Shown: positions 6,749 through 15,916 of the stretch, in pieces
Layout of the letters: each line of letters starts with the position of its first letter
How positions within the stretch are numbered: the first letter of the stretch is position 1
DNA from: Hyphomicrobiales bacterium
Lineage (GTDB): Bacteria; Pseudomonadota; Alphaproteobacteria; Rhizobiales; Methyloligellaceae
Assembly (NCBI GenBank): GCA_021775575.1
Contig: JAJFHO010000186.1
Span: 1 to 36,873 of the forward strand
Direction: 5' to 3'
DNA: 36,873 nucleotides
Position numbers and translations under genes: made by a program
Notes under the pieces: model-generated
Told to the model about the DNA's origin: nothing
Databases searched by the model: none
What the model saw: the letters and a program-made list of their open reading frames with translations, nothing else

Positions 6749-8608
6749 ATGACGCTTCCCGGCACACCACCACGCGGGGTCAAATTCGACCGCGCCGTCG
6801 ACGCTCTGGAAAATGGAACCCAGCGCTGGCAGCGCCTGCGCTCGGCCTTTCCCGGCTTCATCAAGATCTTTCTGATTCTGGGCCTCGCGGCACTTTCCTG
6901 GCTTGCAACCTACTCCGGAATGATCGAGCTGATCGCCGCCAACACCGGCCCGATCGATCTGCAATACCAGATCGCCATTGGTTTCGCGGTCGCGATGCTG
7001 ATGGCGATGATCATCTATATTCTGGACACGCTATTCTCGCCGATCGGCTGGGGCCTGCGCACTCTTTATATATTCGGTTATGTGTTCCTGACGCTTATTT
7101 CGGTCGGTTTCGGCTTTGGCTTCTACTGGAAATTCCTGGAATCCCGCGCCGAGGCGACCCGGTCGGCGGAAACCGCAATCGCCCATGTCCAGGGCTCGCT
7201 GCAGAAAAGCCAGGTCCAGCTCGATCAGCTCCAGGAAACACTTGTCACGCTTACCGCACTGTCGAAACAGAAGGCGGTGGATGAGCGCGAAAAAGGCAAC
7301 ACCTGCCCCAACTCCAGACCGGGCGACGGTCCCCGCCGCCGCCTGCGCGACGCCGATGCACGGGATTTCGCGTTCATTTCCGAATTCATTGGCGGCCGGT
7401 CGAAGACAGTCAAGGCCGACTTCGACGCGCTTGCCGGCGACCTTACCATGATCATTCGCAACGACCCCTCGACCTTCGATCCGGCGACGGGAACGCGTAA
7501 CAATTTCATGCGTGCGCTGAACCGCAAGCTCGACCTCACAATCACCCGCTTCAATGCACTTCGGGCCGATCCTCAACTAAGTGAACATCGCGACCGGCTT
7601 GCCGAACGGTCGCAGAAGACGACGTTCAGCGACGGCGGCACGACCTTCGCCTGCCCCGACCCGCAATTGCAAAGCGCGCTGCGCGGCGTCGTCAAGGCCA
7701 TCGACCGGCTTCCGGAGATTGAAAAGCCGGATGTCACCGCGGTGGAAGGATCGGAAGCCATCGTCGAGGCGTTCCGCCGCTTGACGGTTACCATGATCGG
7801 CGCCGTGCAGTTCAAACTGCCGCCGGGACCGGAAGAATTGAGAGAGCTGCAGAAAAGAGCCGTTCGCTCCGTGCAGCAGCCGCCGCAGGCCAGCAATACC
7901 GACGTGCTCAGCCTCAATCCCGGATTGGGGAACCGCGACTATATCCCGCTGTTCATCGCGCTGTTTGTCGACTTCTGCATTCTGCTGGTTTCGATCAACC
8001 GGCCGATCAACCGGTTCCAAATGCTCGTTCACCTCGCCAGGGAAGCACGCGAAGGGCCTATCGCGGAGATCCTTGCGCGGTTCCACGACACCCACATGGG
8101 TGGTCTGCGGCAGGAATTCCAAGTCTTCCAGCATGTCGTATTCGATTTTCTCGGCGATTATTATGTCGCGGTTCCCTTGAGCGCGAAAAGCATGGACGCG
8201 CGTTACCTGGCCAATCTGTTTGTGAGTCTCGAGGGCAAAGGCATCGTCGACCGCGTCCTTCTTCCACCCACCTTCATCGTCCGCCGCAAACTGGCCCGGC
8301 AGAGCAGCGATTTCGCCGGCGAGCGGAGCTTCCGCCTGTACAGGTTCCGCGACGGAGCCTGGTCGAAGATGGTGCTGGATGCGATCCTGGGAACTGAATC
8401 GAACGAGAGGCCGACGGCCGCGGCCATGGCAAATAGCAGCCGGGCTAATGGCGGCAATGGCAGCGGACCGCACAAGGCCGGCGAGAGCGGCAATGGCAAG
8501 ACGCAACAGACGCCGGCGGCGCGCGAGCCGATGACCGTCTACAACCTGCCCGGCGAGGACCTGCCAGCCCTGCCCGGTCCCGGGCGACAAGACGGCGAAC
8601 CGTCCTGA
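6749..8608 (+). CDS. Four-helix membrane protein of unknown function
   Basis: I do not recognise this 619-aa protein. Three predicted transmembrane helices lie near the N-terminus (about residues 36-56, 75-96 and 105-126). A Gln/Leu-rich coiled-coil-like stretch follows (about 135-175), then a long soluble region with one Cys near CPNSRPG and another near FACPDPQ. A fourth helix is at about 398-418 (YIPLFIALFVDFCILLVSI). The cytoplasmic C-terminal part ends in a low-complexity Asn/Gly/Ser tail. The topology resembles families such as DUF4407, but I cannot assign it. The start is the internal ATG giving MTLPGTPPRG; the track's 22-residue extension is Arg/Ser-rich and has no better ribosome site. 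A CtrA box lies upstream. Confidence 0.85.
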   Translation: MTLPGTPPRGVKFDRAVDALENGTQRWQRLRSAFPGFIKIFLILGLAALSWLATYSGMIELIAANTGPIDLQYQIAIGFAVAMLMAMIIYILDTLFSPIGWGLRTLYIFGYVFLTLISVGFGFGFYWKFLESRAEATRSAETAIAHVQGSLQKSQVQLDQLQETLVTLTALSKQKAVDEREKGNTCPNSRPGDGPRRRLRDADARDFAFISEFIGGRSKTVKADFDALAGDLTMIIRNDPSTFDPATGTRNNFMRALNRKLDLTITRFNALRADPQLSEHRDRLAERSQKTTFSDGGTTFACPDPQLQSALRGVVKAIDRLPEIEKPDVTAVEGSEAIVEAFRRLTVTMIGAVQFKLPPGPEELRELQKRAVRSVQQPPQASNTDVLSLNPGLGNRDYIPLFIALFVDFCILLVSINRPINRFQMLVHLAREAREGPIAEILARFHDTHMGGLRQEFQVFQHVVFDFLGDYYVAVPLSAKSMDARYLANLFVSLEGKGIVDRVLLPPTFIVRRKLARQSSDFAGERSFRLYRFRDGAWSKMVLDAILGTESNERPTAAAMANSSRANGGNGSGPHKAGESGNGKTQQTPAAREPMTVYNLPGEDLPALPGPGRQDGEPS

Positions 8609-8811
8609 GCCTCCAGGACAACGGCCGCATTTTCAGATTTCAAATTGTTTGTTTCCGCCCGCGGCATTGCCGCTCGCGGCCAGTCCCAACGATTTCCGTT
8701 TCGGGACAGCGGTCAAGCTTTCCTTAACTCCCAGCAGTTAGTGTTAGCGCATCAAGACCAGAAACCGCCGCCGCGTGGCGCTCCAAAACACACCACAGGA
8801 AATCCAGCTCG

Positions 8812-9453
8812 ATGAATCTGATGTCTCAACTTCGGAACAACAAAAAGACCGTGGAAACCACAGCTTTCGAACGGCATGACGCATTCATCTCGCTTTTTTT
8901 GGAATCGCTCGCCGATAAAACAGGCGCCGGTTCGCGGAACCGGACTATTTCGATCATCGCCCGCTCGCCGGAATCGCCGGTCGTCAAGGCGATCATTTCA
9001 CGCAGCGACGAACTCAAGCAACATCATGCTTCGGTGCAAGCGATCTTCGCCGACATGAGTGCCGAAGGCGCCCTTGCCGAATTCTCCGGCGCGCTCTCCG
9101 GACTCAATGCCGGAGCGCACGCATGTGACAATATCAGATGGGCGCGCAATGCCTGTCTCAAGGATGCTCACGAGCAACTTATTCTCGGGACAGAAATGTG
9201 CTGGTCGGGCGATTGCATGCGCAGGGAACCCGGCAAATGCAACAGCCTGGATCTGTTCGAGGCGGCCGCTCCCGGCGTCGTCCGCCTCGGGATTCTCGCC
9301 TTCGACGCCATCTGGGCGATTTCCGAGCCCGTATCGGCGTCACGCCTGCGCGCCAGCAAGCCGTCGGCCGCGTACGCCGCCGGGCATGAAGCCCGGCTGT
9401 CGGCCTTTTCGTTCCTGCGCAAGTCCGACCGTTCCAGCCCGATCGCGCACTGA
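8812..9453 (+). CDS. Hypothetical cytoplasmic protein, 213 aa
   Basis: Not recognised. There is no signal peptide or membrane helix. The N-terminal half is helical and Ala/Ser/Glu-rich (about residues 20-100). The middle has four Cys in a short span (SGDCMRREPGKCN, preceded by ACDNIRWARNACLKD), which might form a metal site or disulfides. The C-terminus is basic and Ser-rich. AGGAAA lies about nine bases before the ATG, supporting this start. A 203-base gap precedes it and holds no other gene. Codon and residue composition are normal compared with neighbours. The gene is probably real, function unknown. Confidence 0.7.
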   Translation: MNLMSQLRNNKKTVETTAFERHDAFISLFLESLADKTGAGSRNRTISIIARSPESPVVKAIISRSDELKQHHASVQAIFADMSAEGALAEFSGALSGLNAGAHACDNIRWARNACLKDAHEQLILGTEMCWSGDCMRREPGKCNSLDLFEAAAPGVVRLGILAFDAIWAISEPVSASRLRASKPSAAYAAGHEARLSAFSFLRKSDRSSPIAH

Positions 9454-9575
9454 ACGGCGCACGATTTTCAGGAATGGAATATCGACATTTATCTTCCGGC
9501 TTAATCGTCCTGCAATATTCTCCATCTACGGTCCGAAGCCATTGATTGTCTTCTTGTGTAGTGGGGGTGATTGAC

Positions 9576-9932
9576 ATGGCCATGAGACCGGTATCGGTGC
9601 TTATCGCAATCCTTCATATCCTTGTTGCGGCATCGCTGTTCACGCCGGCATCAGCCGCCAGCGGCTCCAAGGATAAAGCCAATTGCAAAAAACCGATCGC
9701 GGCCAAGGGTATACCCAATCTCATGGAAAGCGTCGCCGGCCTGAGCGCGCTGCGAATGTGGAGCCAGACCGCTGAAACCAAGCATGGCGCGGGCTATTCC
9801 ATGTGGCACAATGCCGGCGGACAGGCGGTCAAATGCGAGCGGAAGGGCAACTCGGATTTTCATGTCTGCGTTGCCACCGGCAAGCCGTGCCAGGCGACCA
9901 CGCCGGACAAAACCGCCAAGCAGGCGCGCTGA
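9576..9932 (+). CDS. Small secreted protein of unknown function
   Basis: The 118-aa product has a clear Sec signal peptide: basic start MAMRPVS, hydrophobic core VLIAILHILVAASLF and an Ala-x-Ala-like site near PASAAS. The mature part is about 90 aa, with Cys in ANCKKP, VKCER, HVCVATG and KPCQA. Four Cys would allow two disulfides in the periplasm. The track starts ten codons earlier; I prefer the ATG at 9576 because GGGGGTG sits six bases upstream. It is convergent with the minus-strand P-loop gene, with only 12 bases between the stops. Function unknown. Confidence 0.72.
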   Translation: MAMRPVSVLIAILHILVAASLFTPASAASGSKDKANCKKPIAAKGIPNLMESVAGLSALRMWSQTAETKHGAGYSMWHNAGGQAVKCERKGNSDFHVCVATGKPCQATTPDKTAKQAR

Positions 9933-9944
9933 GCGCGGTGGCCG

Positions 9945-10982
9945 TTATTTTCCTGATCCTGGCCCGGAGTCCTCGCCTCTGGCCAGTGTCCGCACCAGAA
10001 GCGATTCAAGCGCGGCCAAACCCTCCACGCTCGCCAGATTGAATGCGGGCAGGCCGGTAAGCTTGCCGACCAGATCGGCAGACGCGATATTGTTGGCCGC
10101 CTGCCCGGTAACAAAATCGGGCGCACAGTCGCACATATCGCAGAAACCGCGCGCGGCGTAGGCGTCGCTCGCGCACAAGGCCGTCAGTTTTATATGCGGT
10201 TTGAGCCGCTCGATCGCGGCGGCTCCGTTATAGGGTTCCAGTGGCGATGCGCCGACTTCGCCGACCGCGACGCCGGCGTCGGTGGCGGCCATCATGGCAA
10301 GCAGAGTTTCCAGGCCGGCATCAAAGTCCTCGCGCGCGCACACGGTCGAAACAAGCCCTGCGTCGACATAGTCGAAGATATGATCGGCGCCCGCATCCCT
10401 GTATGTCAGCGCATCCTTATACCCGGCCGCGCCGGTCAGTTTCGCCGCGACGACACCGAAACCCTGCTTCTTCAACAGGTGGATGATCGTCCGGCCCGTC
10501 ATGGTCTTGCCGGCCGACATCGACGTGCCCGCGACCAGCACGACCGGCATCGCGAAACCGCTGTTCTTCACCGGCGTCACAAAGTCGGCGATATTCATTT
10601 TTCCCGCGCGCGTCACATGACCGCGATAGACGATCTCCATCGGCTTGCCGACCCAGCTTGAATTGGAGACGACCTTGCCAAAAACGCCCGCGCCGGTCAG
10701 CTGATGCAACATGAGATCGTCGCCGGTCTCGCGCCAGTCACCAACGCATTCCAGCGTCGCGGCGCGACGGCCGAGCGCACCCACCAGCCGGTCGCCCGGC
10801 AACACCTGCGTACGCCGGCCCGATACCAGTTCGACCCGGTAGAGGGGACCCGGCGTCCCAACCACCTCGCACATCACATAATCGCCTGTCGCCCATGCAT
10901 CGCGCGGCAACGTCTCGACGTCGAAGGGCCGGCTGGCCAGGTCGGAGACGCGGGTTATCGAGGTTAGGAATTGCTGTGCCAT
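9945..10982 (-). CDS. P-loop NTPase-like protein (BioD/DUF1611-like)
   Basis: A 345-aa protein with an N-terminal beta-rich region (residues 1-140) and a C-terminal P-loop domain. The loop VLVAGTSMSAGKT (G152-T160) resembles the GTDTGVGKT loop of dethiobiotin synthetase and the loop of DUF1611 proteins. Later segments AGADHIFDYVDAGLVS and GEVGASPLEPYNG fit a nucleotide-binding fold, and a Cys-rich FCDMCDCAP lies at about residue 265. The start ATG has AGGAAA at good spacing; the track's 64-residue extension is a shadow of the ORF upstream. DUF1611 members include amino-acid-related enzymes, but I infer no substrate here. The preceding small ORF overlaps its first codons. Confidence 0.72.
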   Translation of the reverse strand: MAQQFLTSITRVSDLASRPFDVETLPRDAWATGDYVMCEVVGTPGPLYRVELVSGRRTQVLPGDRLVGALGRRAATLECVGDWRETGDDLMLHQLTGAGVFGKVVSNSSWVGKPMEIVYRGHVTRAGKMNIADFVTPVKNSGFAMPVVLVAGTSMSAGKTMTGRTIIHLLKKQGFGVVAAKLTGAAGYKDALTYRDAGADHIFDYVDAGLVSTVCAREDFDAGLETLLAMMAATDAGVAVGEVGASPLEPYNGAAAIERLKPHIKLTALCASDAYAARGFCDMCDCAPDFVTGQAANNIASADLVGKLTGLPAFNLASVEGLAALESLLVRTLARGEDSGPGSGK

Positions 10983-11254
10983 GCCTGTCGTTTCCTGTTC
11001 ACTGCGCTTCGCCATATCGCATCGTGAGATCGAACGACAGCCTTGATATTCTCTCGAAGCATGAATTCCGGGCTCGGACGGGATTTCGCGAGGGTTGGAA
11101 CTCCAAGGAGCGCCTCGCCCATTTTCATGCCCGCGGCCGCGTAATCTGTTGCCTGCAGGCCGCAGGTATAGCAAAGAAACATCGGTTCAAACGGCAAGTC
11201 CGCGGCATTCGGTGCAATCTTGTTGACAGACATGGACGGCGCAGCTTGAGTCAC
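10964..11254 (-). CDS. Possible small protein overlapping the P-loop gene
   Basis: A 96-aa frame starting with GTG (or an ATG at 11233) whose end overlaps the start of the P-loop gene by 19 bases. It contains FEPMFLCYTCGLQATDYAAA and EFMLRENIKAVVRSHDAIW, and is far less Arg/Pro-rich than the competing frames here, so it may be coding. AAGAGG lies close before the GTG. Overlapping stop and start would couple it to the downstream gene. I do not recognise it. If it is not real, this stretch is simply the upstream region of the P-loop gene. Confidence 0.42.
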   Translation of the reverse strand: MTQAAPSMSVNKIAPNAADLPFEPMFLCYTCGLQATDYAAAGMKMGEALLGVPTLAKSRPSPEFMLRENIKAVVRSHDAIWRSAVNRKRQAWHSNS

Positions 11255-11273
11255 GTGCCTCTTGCGCTATACG
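11246..11273 (+). promoter_or_regulatory. Candidate promoter of the ABC transporter operon
   Basis: TTGAGT (11246-11251), 16-base spacer, TATACG (11268-11273). Each box matches four of six consensus bases. The predicted start would give a leader of about 35 bases before the dioxygenase ATG, which has a strong GGGGAGG ribosome site. A weak call. Confidence 0.3.
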
Positions 11274-11313
11274 GCATCAAAAACCAGATAAAAAGGGGGG
11301 AGGATAACAGCCG

Positions 11314-11880
11314 ATGATCCAGGCGACCGAAATCCTGCAGGATCTCGACCCGGTCCGTTCCGCTGTTGCCGGGGTCGATGCGCTCCTGAAAGAACATGGC
11401 CAGCTTTCCGTCACCTCACGGCCCGGCGCCGCTGAACCGCTTCTCGATGCCCTGGGCTGGCTGCCGGAAGATGCGCGGGAGGCCGACTATTCAGTCGTCA
11501 ATGAGGAATTCAGGGGTGGCGCCATCGAGGAATTGTTGCGCAAGCTCCCGTTTCGCCATGGCCGTGTCCGGCTGATGCGGCTTGCGCCGAAATCCTGCCT
11601 TTCAATCCACAAGGATTCGACCCGGCGTTACCATTACGCCGTTAGAACCTCGCCGGATTGCTATCTGGTGGAGATGAATGCGACAAGCGGCATCTTCCAT
11701 CACATTCCGGCCGACGGGCGGCTTTACGAGATGGACGCGCGGCGCACGCATACGGCAATCAATGCCGGCCGCGAAGGCCGGGTCCATATCGTCATCTGCA
11801 ACGCGGACGAAACCGACGCGCTGCAAGCGGACGCCGTCGGGCGTGTTCGCGGCCTTGCGCCGGCGGAGGGTTCGGCATGA
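11314..11880 (+). CDS. Aspartyl/asparaginyl beta-hydroxylase-like Fe(II)/2-oxoglutarate dioxygenase
   Basis: A 188-aa single-domain protein. The core RVRLMRLAPKSCLSIHKDST resembles the Asp/Asn beta-hydroxylase fold, with a metal-binding HxD (H99, D101), a second His in RRTHTAIN (H146) and a downstream RVHIV (R156) suited to 2-oxoglutarate. Such enzymes hydroxylate side chains of proteins or small molecules. It has a strong GGGGAGG site and opens an operon with a complete ABC importer, so it may act on the imported substrate; that link is inference. There is no signal peptide, so it should be cytoplasmic. The protein looks complete. Substrate unknown. Confidence 0.8.
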   Translation: MIQATEILQDLDPVRSAVAGVDALLKEHGQLSVTSRPGAAEPLLDALGWLPEDAREADYSVVNEEFRGGAIEELLRKLPFRHGRVRLMRLAPKSCLSIHKDSTRRYHYAVRTSPDCYLVEMNATSGIFHHIPADGRLYEMDARRTHTAINAGREGRVHIVICNADETDALQADAVGRVRGLAPAEGSA

Positions 11881-11962
11881 CCGGATGCGGGACGAATGCC
11901 CGCTCGCTGCTACGTCGAGGCCCCCGGGTCCGCAACCGCCATGCCGCAGCAGGCCGCCAAGG

Positions 11963-13915
11963 ATGAGCATGGCGGCGGGCAATCTCACCAGGAGACCGTC
12001 GCGCAAGCGCGCCCCCCCGGCCGTGCCGAAAGATAACCTTGTTACGGTTCGCAACCTGCGTATCGCTTTTCAGGAGCACGACCAGGATGTCGAGGTCGTC
12101 AAAGGCGTCTCCTTCCGCATCGAGGCGGGCTCGACAGTCGCGCTGGTCGGAGAATCCGGCGCCGGAAAGTCGGTAATCGGTCAGTCGATCATGGGCATCC
12201 TGCCCAAGATTGCGAGAGTCACGGCCGGTGAAATTCTGTTTGCCGATGCCAAGACGGGCGAGGTGACGGACCTCGCCCAGGTCGATCAGGATTCCAAGCA
12301 GTATCAGCAAATCCGCGGCGGGCGGATTTCGGTGATCTTCCAGGAACCTATGACATCGCTCTCGGCCTATCATACGATCGGCGATCAGATATCCGAGGCC
12401 CTGTTCCTGCATCGCGACGTAACGCACAGCGAGGGTATGGACCTTGTTGTCGAGATGCTCACGCTGTGCGGTTTCCCCGACCCTTCCAAAGCGGTCAAAC
12501 GCTATCCCTTCGAGCTGTCGGGCGGTCTCCGGCAACGGGCCATGATCGCCATGGCGCTGGTCTGCCGTCCGGCCCTGCTGATCGCGGATGAACCGACGAC
12601 CGCGCTCGATGTATCGGTTCAAGCCCAGATTCTAAAGCTCATCAAGGATCTGCAGGCCAAGCTCGGGATGGCCGTCCTGATCATCACCCACGATCTTGGC
12701 GTCGTCGCCAATATGGCCGACGAGGTGATCGTTCTGTTCCACGGTAAGATCATGGAAAGCGGAACGATCAACGACATCTACACCAAACCCAAACACGCCT
12801 ATCTGAAGGGATTGTTCGGCGCTGTGCCGCATTTCGACATGAAGCCGGGCGAGCGGTTGATTTCACCGGCCGATTTGACGCTCGTTTCCCCAATGCCGGA
12901 AGACAATGCCGCCAAGGAAAAAGAGGAAGCAAAGAGGCCCGCGCGCGCCCTGCTGGAAGTTCGCAACCTGACCAAGGAGTTTGTCGCGCGCAAAGGCGGG
13001 TTTTTCGGAGCGTCAACCGAAAACAAGGTCGTCGCGGTTGACGATGTCAGCTTCGAGATTCGGGAGCATGAATGCCTTGGCCTGGTGGGCGAATCGGGTT
13101 GCGGCAAGACCACGCTGTCGAAAATGATCATGCGCGCGCTGGCGCCGACATCGGGAGAAATACTGGTTCACCGCAAAAGCGGCACGGTCGATCTGGCCCG
13201 GAACCGGGACCATGGCGGAGAACTCAATCAGGCCATCCAGATGGTTTTTCAAGACCCTTTCGGGTCGCTCAACCCCCGCATGACCGTTTTCGATATCATC
13301 CGCGAACCCCTGGTGATCCACCGGATCGGCGACCGCGCCGACCATGCCGTGAAAGTGCAGGAATTGATGCGGCTCGTGCGGCTCGATCCGCGCTTTCTGA
13401 CCCGTTACCCGCACAGCTTCTCCGGTGGCCAGCGCCAGCGGATCGGTCTGGCGCGTTCGCTCGCCCTCGACCCCGAACTGCTCATTCTCGACGAACCGGT
13501 TTCCGCCCTCGACGTGTCGATACAGGCGCAGATCCTCAATCTGCTGAAGGACATGCAATCCGAGCTCGGGCTGACCTATCTTTTCATTTCCCACAATCTT
13601 GCGGTGGTCGATTATGTGGCCGACCGCATCATCGTCATGTGCCAGGGACGCATCGTGGAGTCGGCGCCGCGCGAGGTTCTGTTCCGCAATCCCGTCCACC
13701 ATTACACGCGCGCGCTTATTTCCGCCGTCCCCTATGCCGAACTCGACCGGCCGCTCGATTTGAGCGCGCTGCAGGCCGGCGACGGCACGGCCCCGTCGGC
13801 ATGGCCCCCTCCATTCACTTTCGCGCCCGGACAGAAGATGGAATTTCTCGATCTGGGCGAGGAACATAAAGTACTTGTCGCGGTCGGAGCGACGAAGAAG
13901 GACCTTCCCAAATGA
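11963..13915 (+). CDS. Double-NBD ABC importer ATPase (oligopeptide-type)
   Basis: One polypeptide of 650 aa carries both ATPases of a peptide-type importer, like YejF or GsiA. NBD1 has Walker A GESGAGKS (63-70), signature LSGGLRQR and Walker [16 protein letters not shown]2 has GESGCGKT (376-383), signature FSGGQRQR and [13 protein letters not shown] charged linker ([18 protein letters not shown]) joins them, and each ends in the usual oligopeptide-binding C-terminal segment. The track begins 95 residues too early, inside the dioxygenase gene. I use the ATG at 11963 (AGG nine bases upstream); an ATG at 11969 with AAGG at six bases is an alternative. The stop overlaps the next start by four bases (ATGA). 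Confidence 0.93.
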   Translation: MSMAAGNLTRRPSRKRAPPAVPKDNLVTVRNLRIAFQEHDQDVEVVKGVSFRIEAGSTVALVGESGAGKSVIGQSIMGILPKIARVTAGEILFADAKTGEVTDLAQVDQDSKQYQQIRGGRISVIFQEPMTSLSAYHTIGDQISEALFLHRDVTHSEGMDLVVEMLTLCGFPDPSKAVKRYPFELSGGLRQRAMIAMALVCRPALLIADEPTTALDVSVQAQILKLIKDLQAKLGMAVLIITHDLGVVANMADEVIVLFHGKIMESGTINDIYTKPKHAYLKGLFGAVPHFDMKPGERLISPADLTLVSPMPEDNAAKEKEEAKRPARALLEVRNLTKEFVARKGGFFGASTENKVVAVDDVSFEIREHECLGLVGESGCGKTTLSKMIMRALAPTSGEILVHRKSGTVDLARNRDHGGELNQAIQMVFQDPFGSLNPRMTVFDIIREPLVIHRIGDRADHAVKVQELMRLVRLDPRFLTRYPHSFSGGQRQRIGLARSLALDPELLILDEPVSALDVSIQAQILNLLKDMQSELGLTYLFISHNLAVVDYVADRIIVMCQGRIVESAPREVLFRNPVHHYTRALISAVPYAELDRPLDLSALQAGDGTAPSAWPPPFTFAPGQKMEFLDLGEEHKVLVAVGATKKDLPK

Positions 13916-15846
13916 GCCGGTTTCCATGGGTGATTGCGGTCCTTCTGGCTTTCATTTTGCACGCAAGCCCGGCCTGGCCCGCCGAGCTGAAGGAACCGCC
14001 CTATCTGCAGAGCTTGATCGCTTCGGGCGCCTTGCCGCCGGTGGCCGAACGCCTTCCCCAAGACGCCATGGTCGTCGACATGACCAGCGAGGGAAAAATG
14101 CCGGGCCGCCACGGCGGCGCTTTAAAAATCTTGCTCGGCAAGCAAAAAGATACGCGCATGATCACCGTCTACAGCTATGCGCGTCTGATCGGCTACACGC
14201 CCGACTTCGAACTGAAACCGGACATCTTGAAGAAAATCGATGTTGAGGAGGGGCGCATTTTCACCTTCCACCTTCGCCGTGGCCACCGCTGGTCGGACGG
14301 GCATCCCTTCACCGCGGAGGACTTCCGCTACTATTGGGAAGACGTCGTGGGAAACAAGCAGCTTCGTCCGGGCGGGCCGCCCAAGCAGATGCGGGTCGGC
14401 AAGGAGATCGCGAAATTCGAGGTTATCGACGAAGTCACCGTGCGTTACAGCTGGTCCAAGCCCAATCCGCGCTTCCTGCCCTGGCTTGCCGGTTCCAGCC
14501 CACCGGCGATCTACCGGCCCGCGCACTATCTCAAACAGTTCCATGACAAGTATGGCGATGCGGCGGAAATCCGCAAACGCGTCGAGAGCGAGGGCCGGCG
14601 CAACTGGGCGGATGTGCATTTCAGCCGCGATCGGCCATACCGCGCCGACAATCCCGACCGGCCAATGCTGGAGCCGTGGGTGAACGTCACCGCGCCGCCG
14701 TCGCAGCGCTTCGTGTTCCAGCGCAACCCCTATTACTACCGTATCGATGAAAATGGCCGGCAGTTGCCCTATTTGGACGAAGTCATGGTTACGCTGGGTT
14801 CGGTCGCCATGGTGCCGGCCAGAACCGGCTCAGGAGAAACCAATCTGCAGGCCCGCTATCTGCGCTTTGAACATTACACCTTCCTCAAGCAGGCCGAGCA
14901 GCGCAACAATATGTCCGTGCGCCTCTGGCAGATTCTGAAGTCGTCGCATAAGGCGATCTACCCCAACATGAACACCGCCGACCCGGTCTGGCGGAAACTC
15001 ATGCACGACGTCCGGTTCCGCCGCGCCCTGTCGCTTGGCGTCAACCGGCATGAGATCAATCAGGTGATCTATTACGGTCTTGCGAATGAGAGCAACAATA
15101 CGGTTTTCCCCGCCAGTCCTCTGTACAGGCCCGAATATCAGTATAACTGGGCGAAGTTCGACATTGAGCAGGCCAACGCGCTGCTCGACGAGATCGGTCT
15201 CACCAAACGCGACGAAGAAGGAACGCGATTGCTCCCCGACGGACGGCCCGCGCATATGATCATAGATCTGGCCGGCGAGAGCACCGAGGAAAGCGATATT
15301 CTCGAACTGGTCCGCGAAAGCTGGGGGCAGATCGGCCTTAAGCTGTTCCCGCGCCCGTCACAGCGCGAAGTGTTCAGGAGCAGGGTTTTCTCCGGCGAAG
15401 CGCTGATGTCGATGTGGGCGGGCTTCGGAAATGGCCGCTCCACGGCGCAAATGAGTCCTTACGCCTTCACGCCGACGCAGCAATATCAGTATCAGTGGCC
15501 GCAATGGGGCCTTTATGTTTCCACCCGCGGCAAGAAAGGGCAGAAGCCGGAGCTTCGCGAGGTCAACCGTCTGATCGAGCTCAACAAGGAATGGCTCGGC
15601 TCTGTCGGCGAAGAAGATCAGACGCGCATCTGGCGGGAAATCCTTCAGATCAACGCCGATCAGGTGTTCACCATCGGTACGGTCAACGCGACGTTGCAGC
15701 CAATCGTCGTATCCAACGACATGCAGAATGTACCTGAGAAGGGATTTTACAACTGGGACCCGGGCGCCTATTTCGGCATTTACAAACCTGACACTTTCTG
15801 GATCAAGCAGATCGAGAAAAGCGCTGCGGTTGCGGCGGACAAATAA
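13912..15846 (+). CDS. Periplasmic solute-binding protein, family 5 (oligopeptide-type)
   Basis: The 644-aa product begins with a signal peptide ([20 protein letters not shown], then AWPA) and is the substrate receptor of the importer. The SBP_bac_5 fold is recognisable from FTFHLRRGHRWSDGHPFTAE with DFRYYWEDV, VRFRRALSLGVNRHEINQVI and YNWAKFDIEQANALLDEIG. Family members bind peptides, nickel chelates or oligosaccharides. At about 620 mature residues it is longer than DppA/OppA (about 520), as in the YejA or AgpA-like group. Start and stop overlaps couple it to the ATPase gene. The late NWDPGAYFGIYKPDTFW segment is typical of this long subgroup in my recollection. Substrate not determinable. 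Confidence 0.92.
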   Translation: MSRFPWVIAVLLAFILHASPAWPAELKEPPYLQSLIASGALPPVAERLPQDAMVVDMTSEGKMPGRHGGALKILLGKQKDTRMITVYSYARLIGYTPDFELKPDILKKIDVEEGRIFTFHLRRGHRWSDGHPFTAEDFRYYWEDVVGNKQLRPGGPPKQMRVGKEIAKFEVIDEVTVRYSWSKPNPRFLPWLAGSSPPAIYRPAHYLKQFHDKYGDAAEIRKRVESEGRRNWADVHFSRDRPYRADNPDRPMLEPWVNVTAPPSQRFVFQRNPYYYRIDENGRQLPYLDEVMVTLGSVAMVPARTGSGETNLQARYLRFEHYTFLKQAEQRNNMSVRLWQILKSSHKAIYPNMNTADPVWRKLMHDVRFRRALSLGVNRHEINQVIYYGLANESNNTVFPASPLYRPEYQYNWAKFDIEQANALLDEIGLTKRDEEGTRLLPDGRPAHMIIDLAGESTEESDILELVRESWGQIGLKLFPRPSQREVFRSRVFSGEALMSMWAGFGNGRSTAQMSPYAFTPTQQYQYQWPQWGLYVSTRGKKGQKPELREVNRLIELNKEWLGSVGEEDQTRIWREILQINADQVFTIGTVNATLQPIVVSNDMQNVPEKGFYNWDPGAYFGIYKPDTFWIKQIEKSAAVAADK

Positions 15847-15916
15847 GCTTGAACCGGGGGAGAATCGGGGCAGTGAGCGGCAAGAATCGCAATATCGGTG
15901 AAGCCGGAGGCAAGCC

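Noticed and set aside
7577-8590. 337-aa minus-strand ORF
   Set aside because: Antisense to the 619-aa membrane protein, Arg-rich, no motif, no ribosome site evident.
8725-8760. CtrA-like site around TTAACTCCCAGCAGTTAG
   Set aside because: Spacing between half-sites is ten bases and the second half is TTAG, so it fails the TTAA-N7-TTAA rule.
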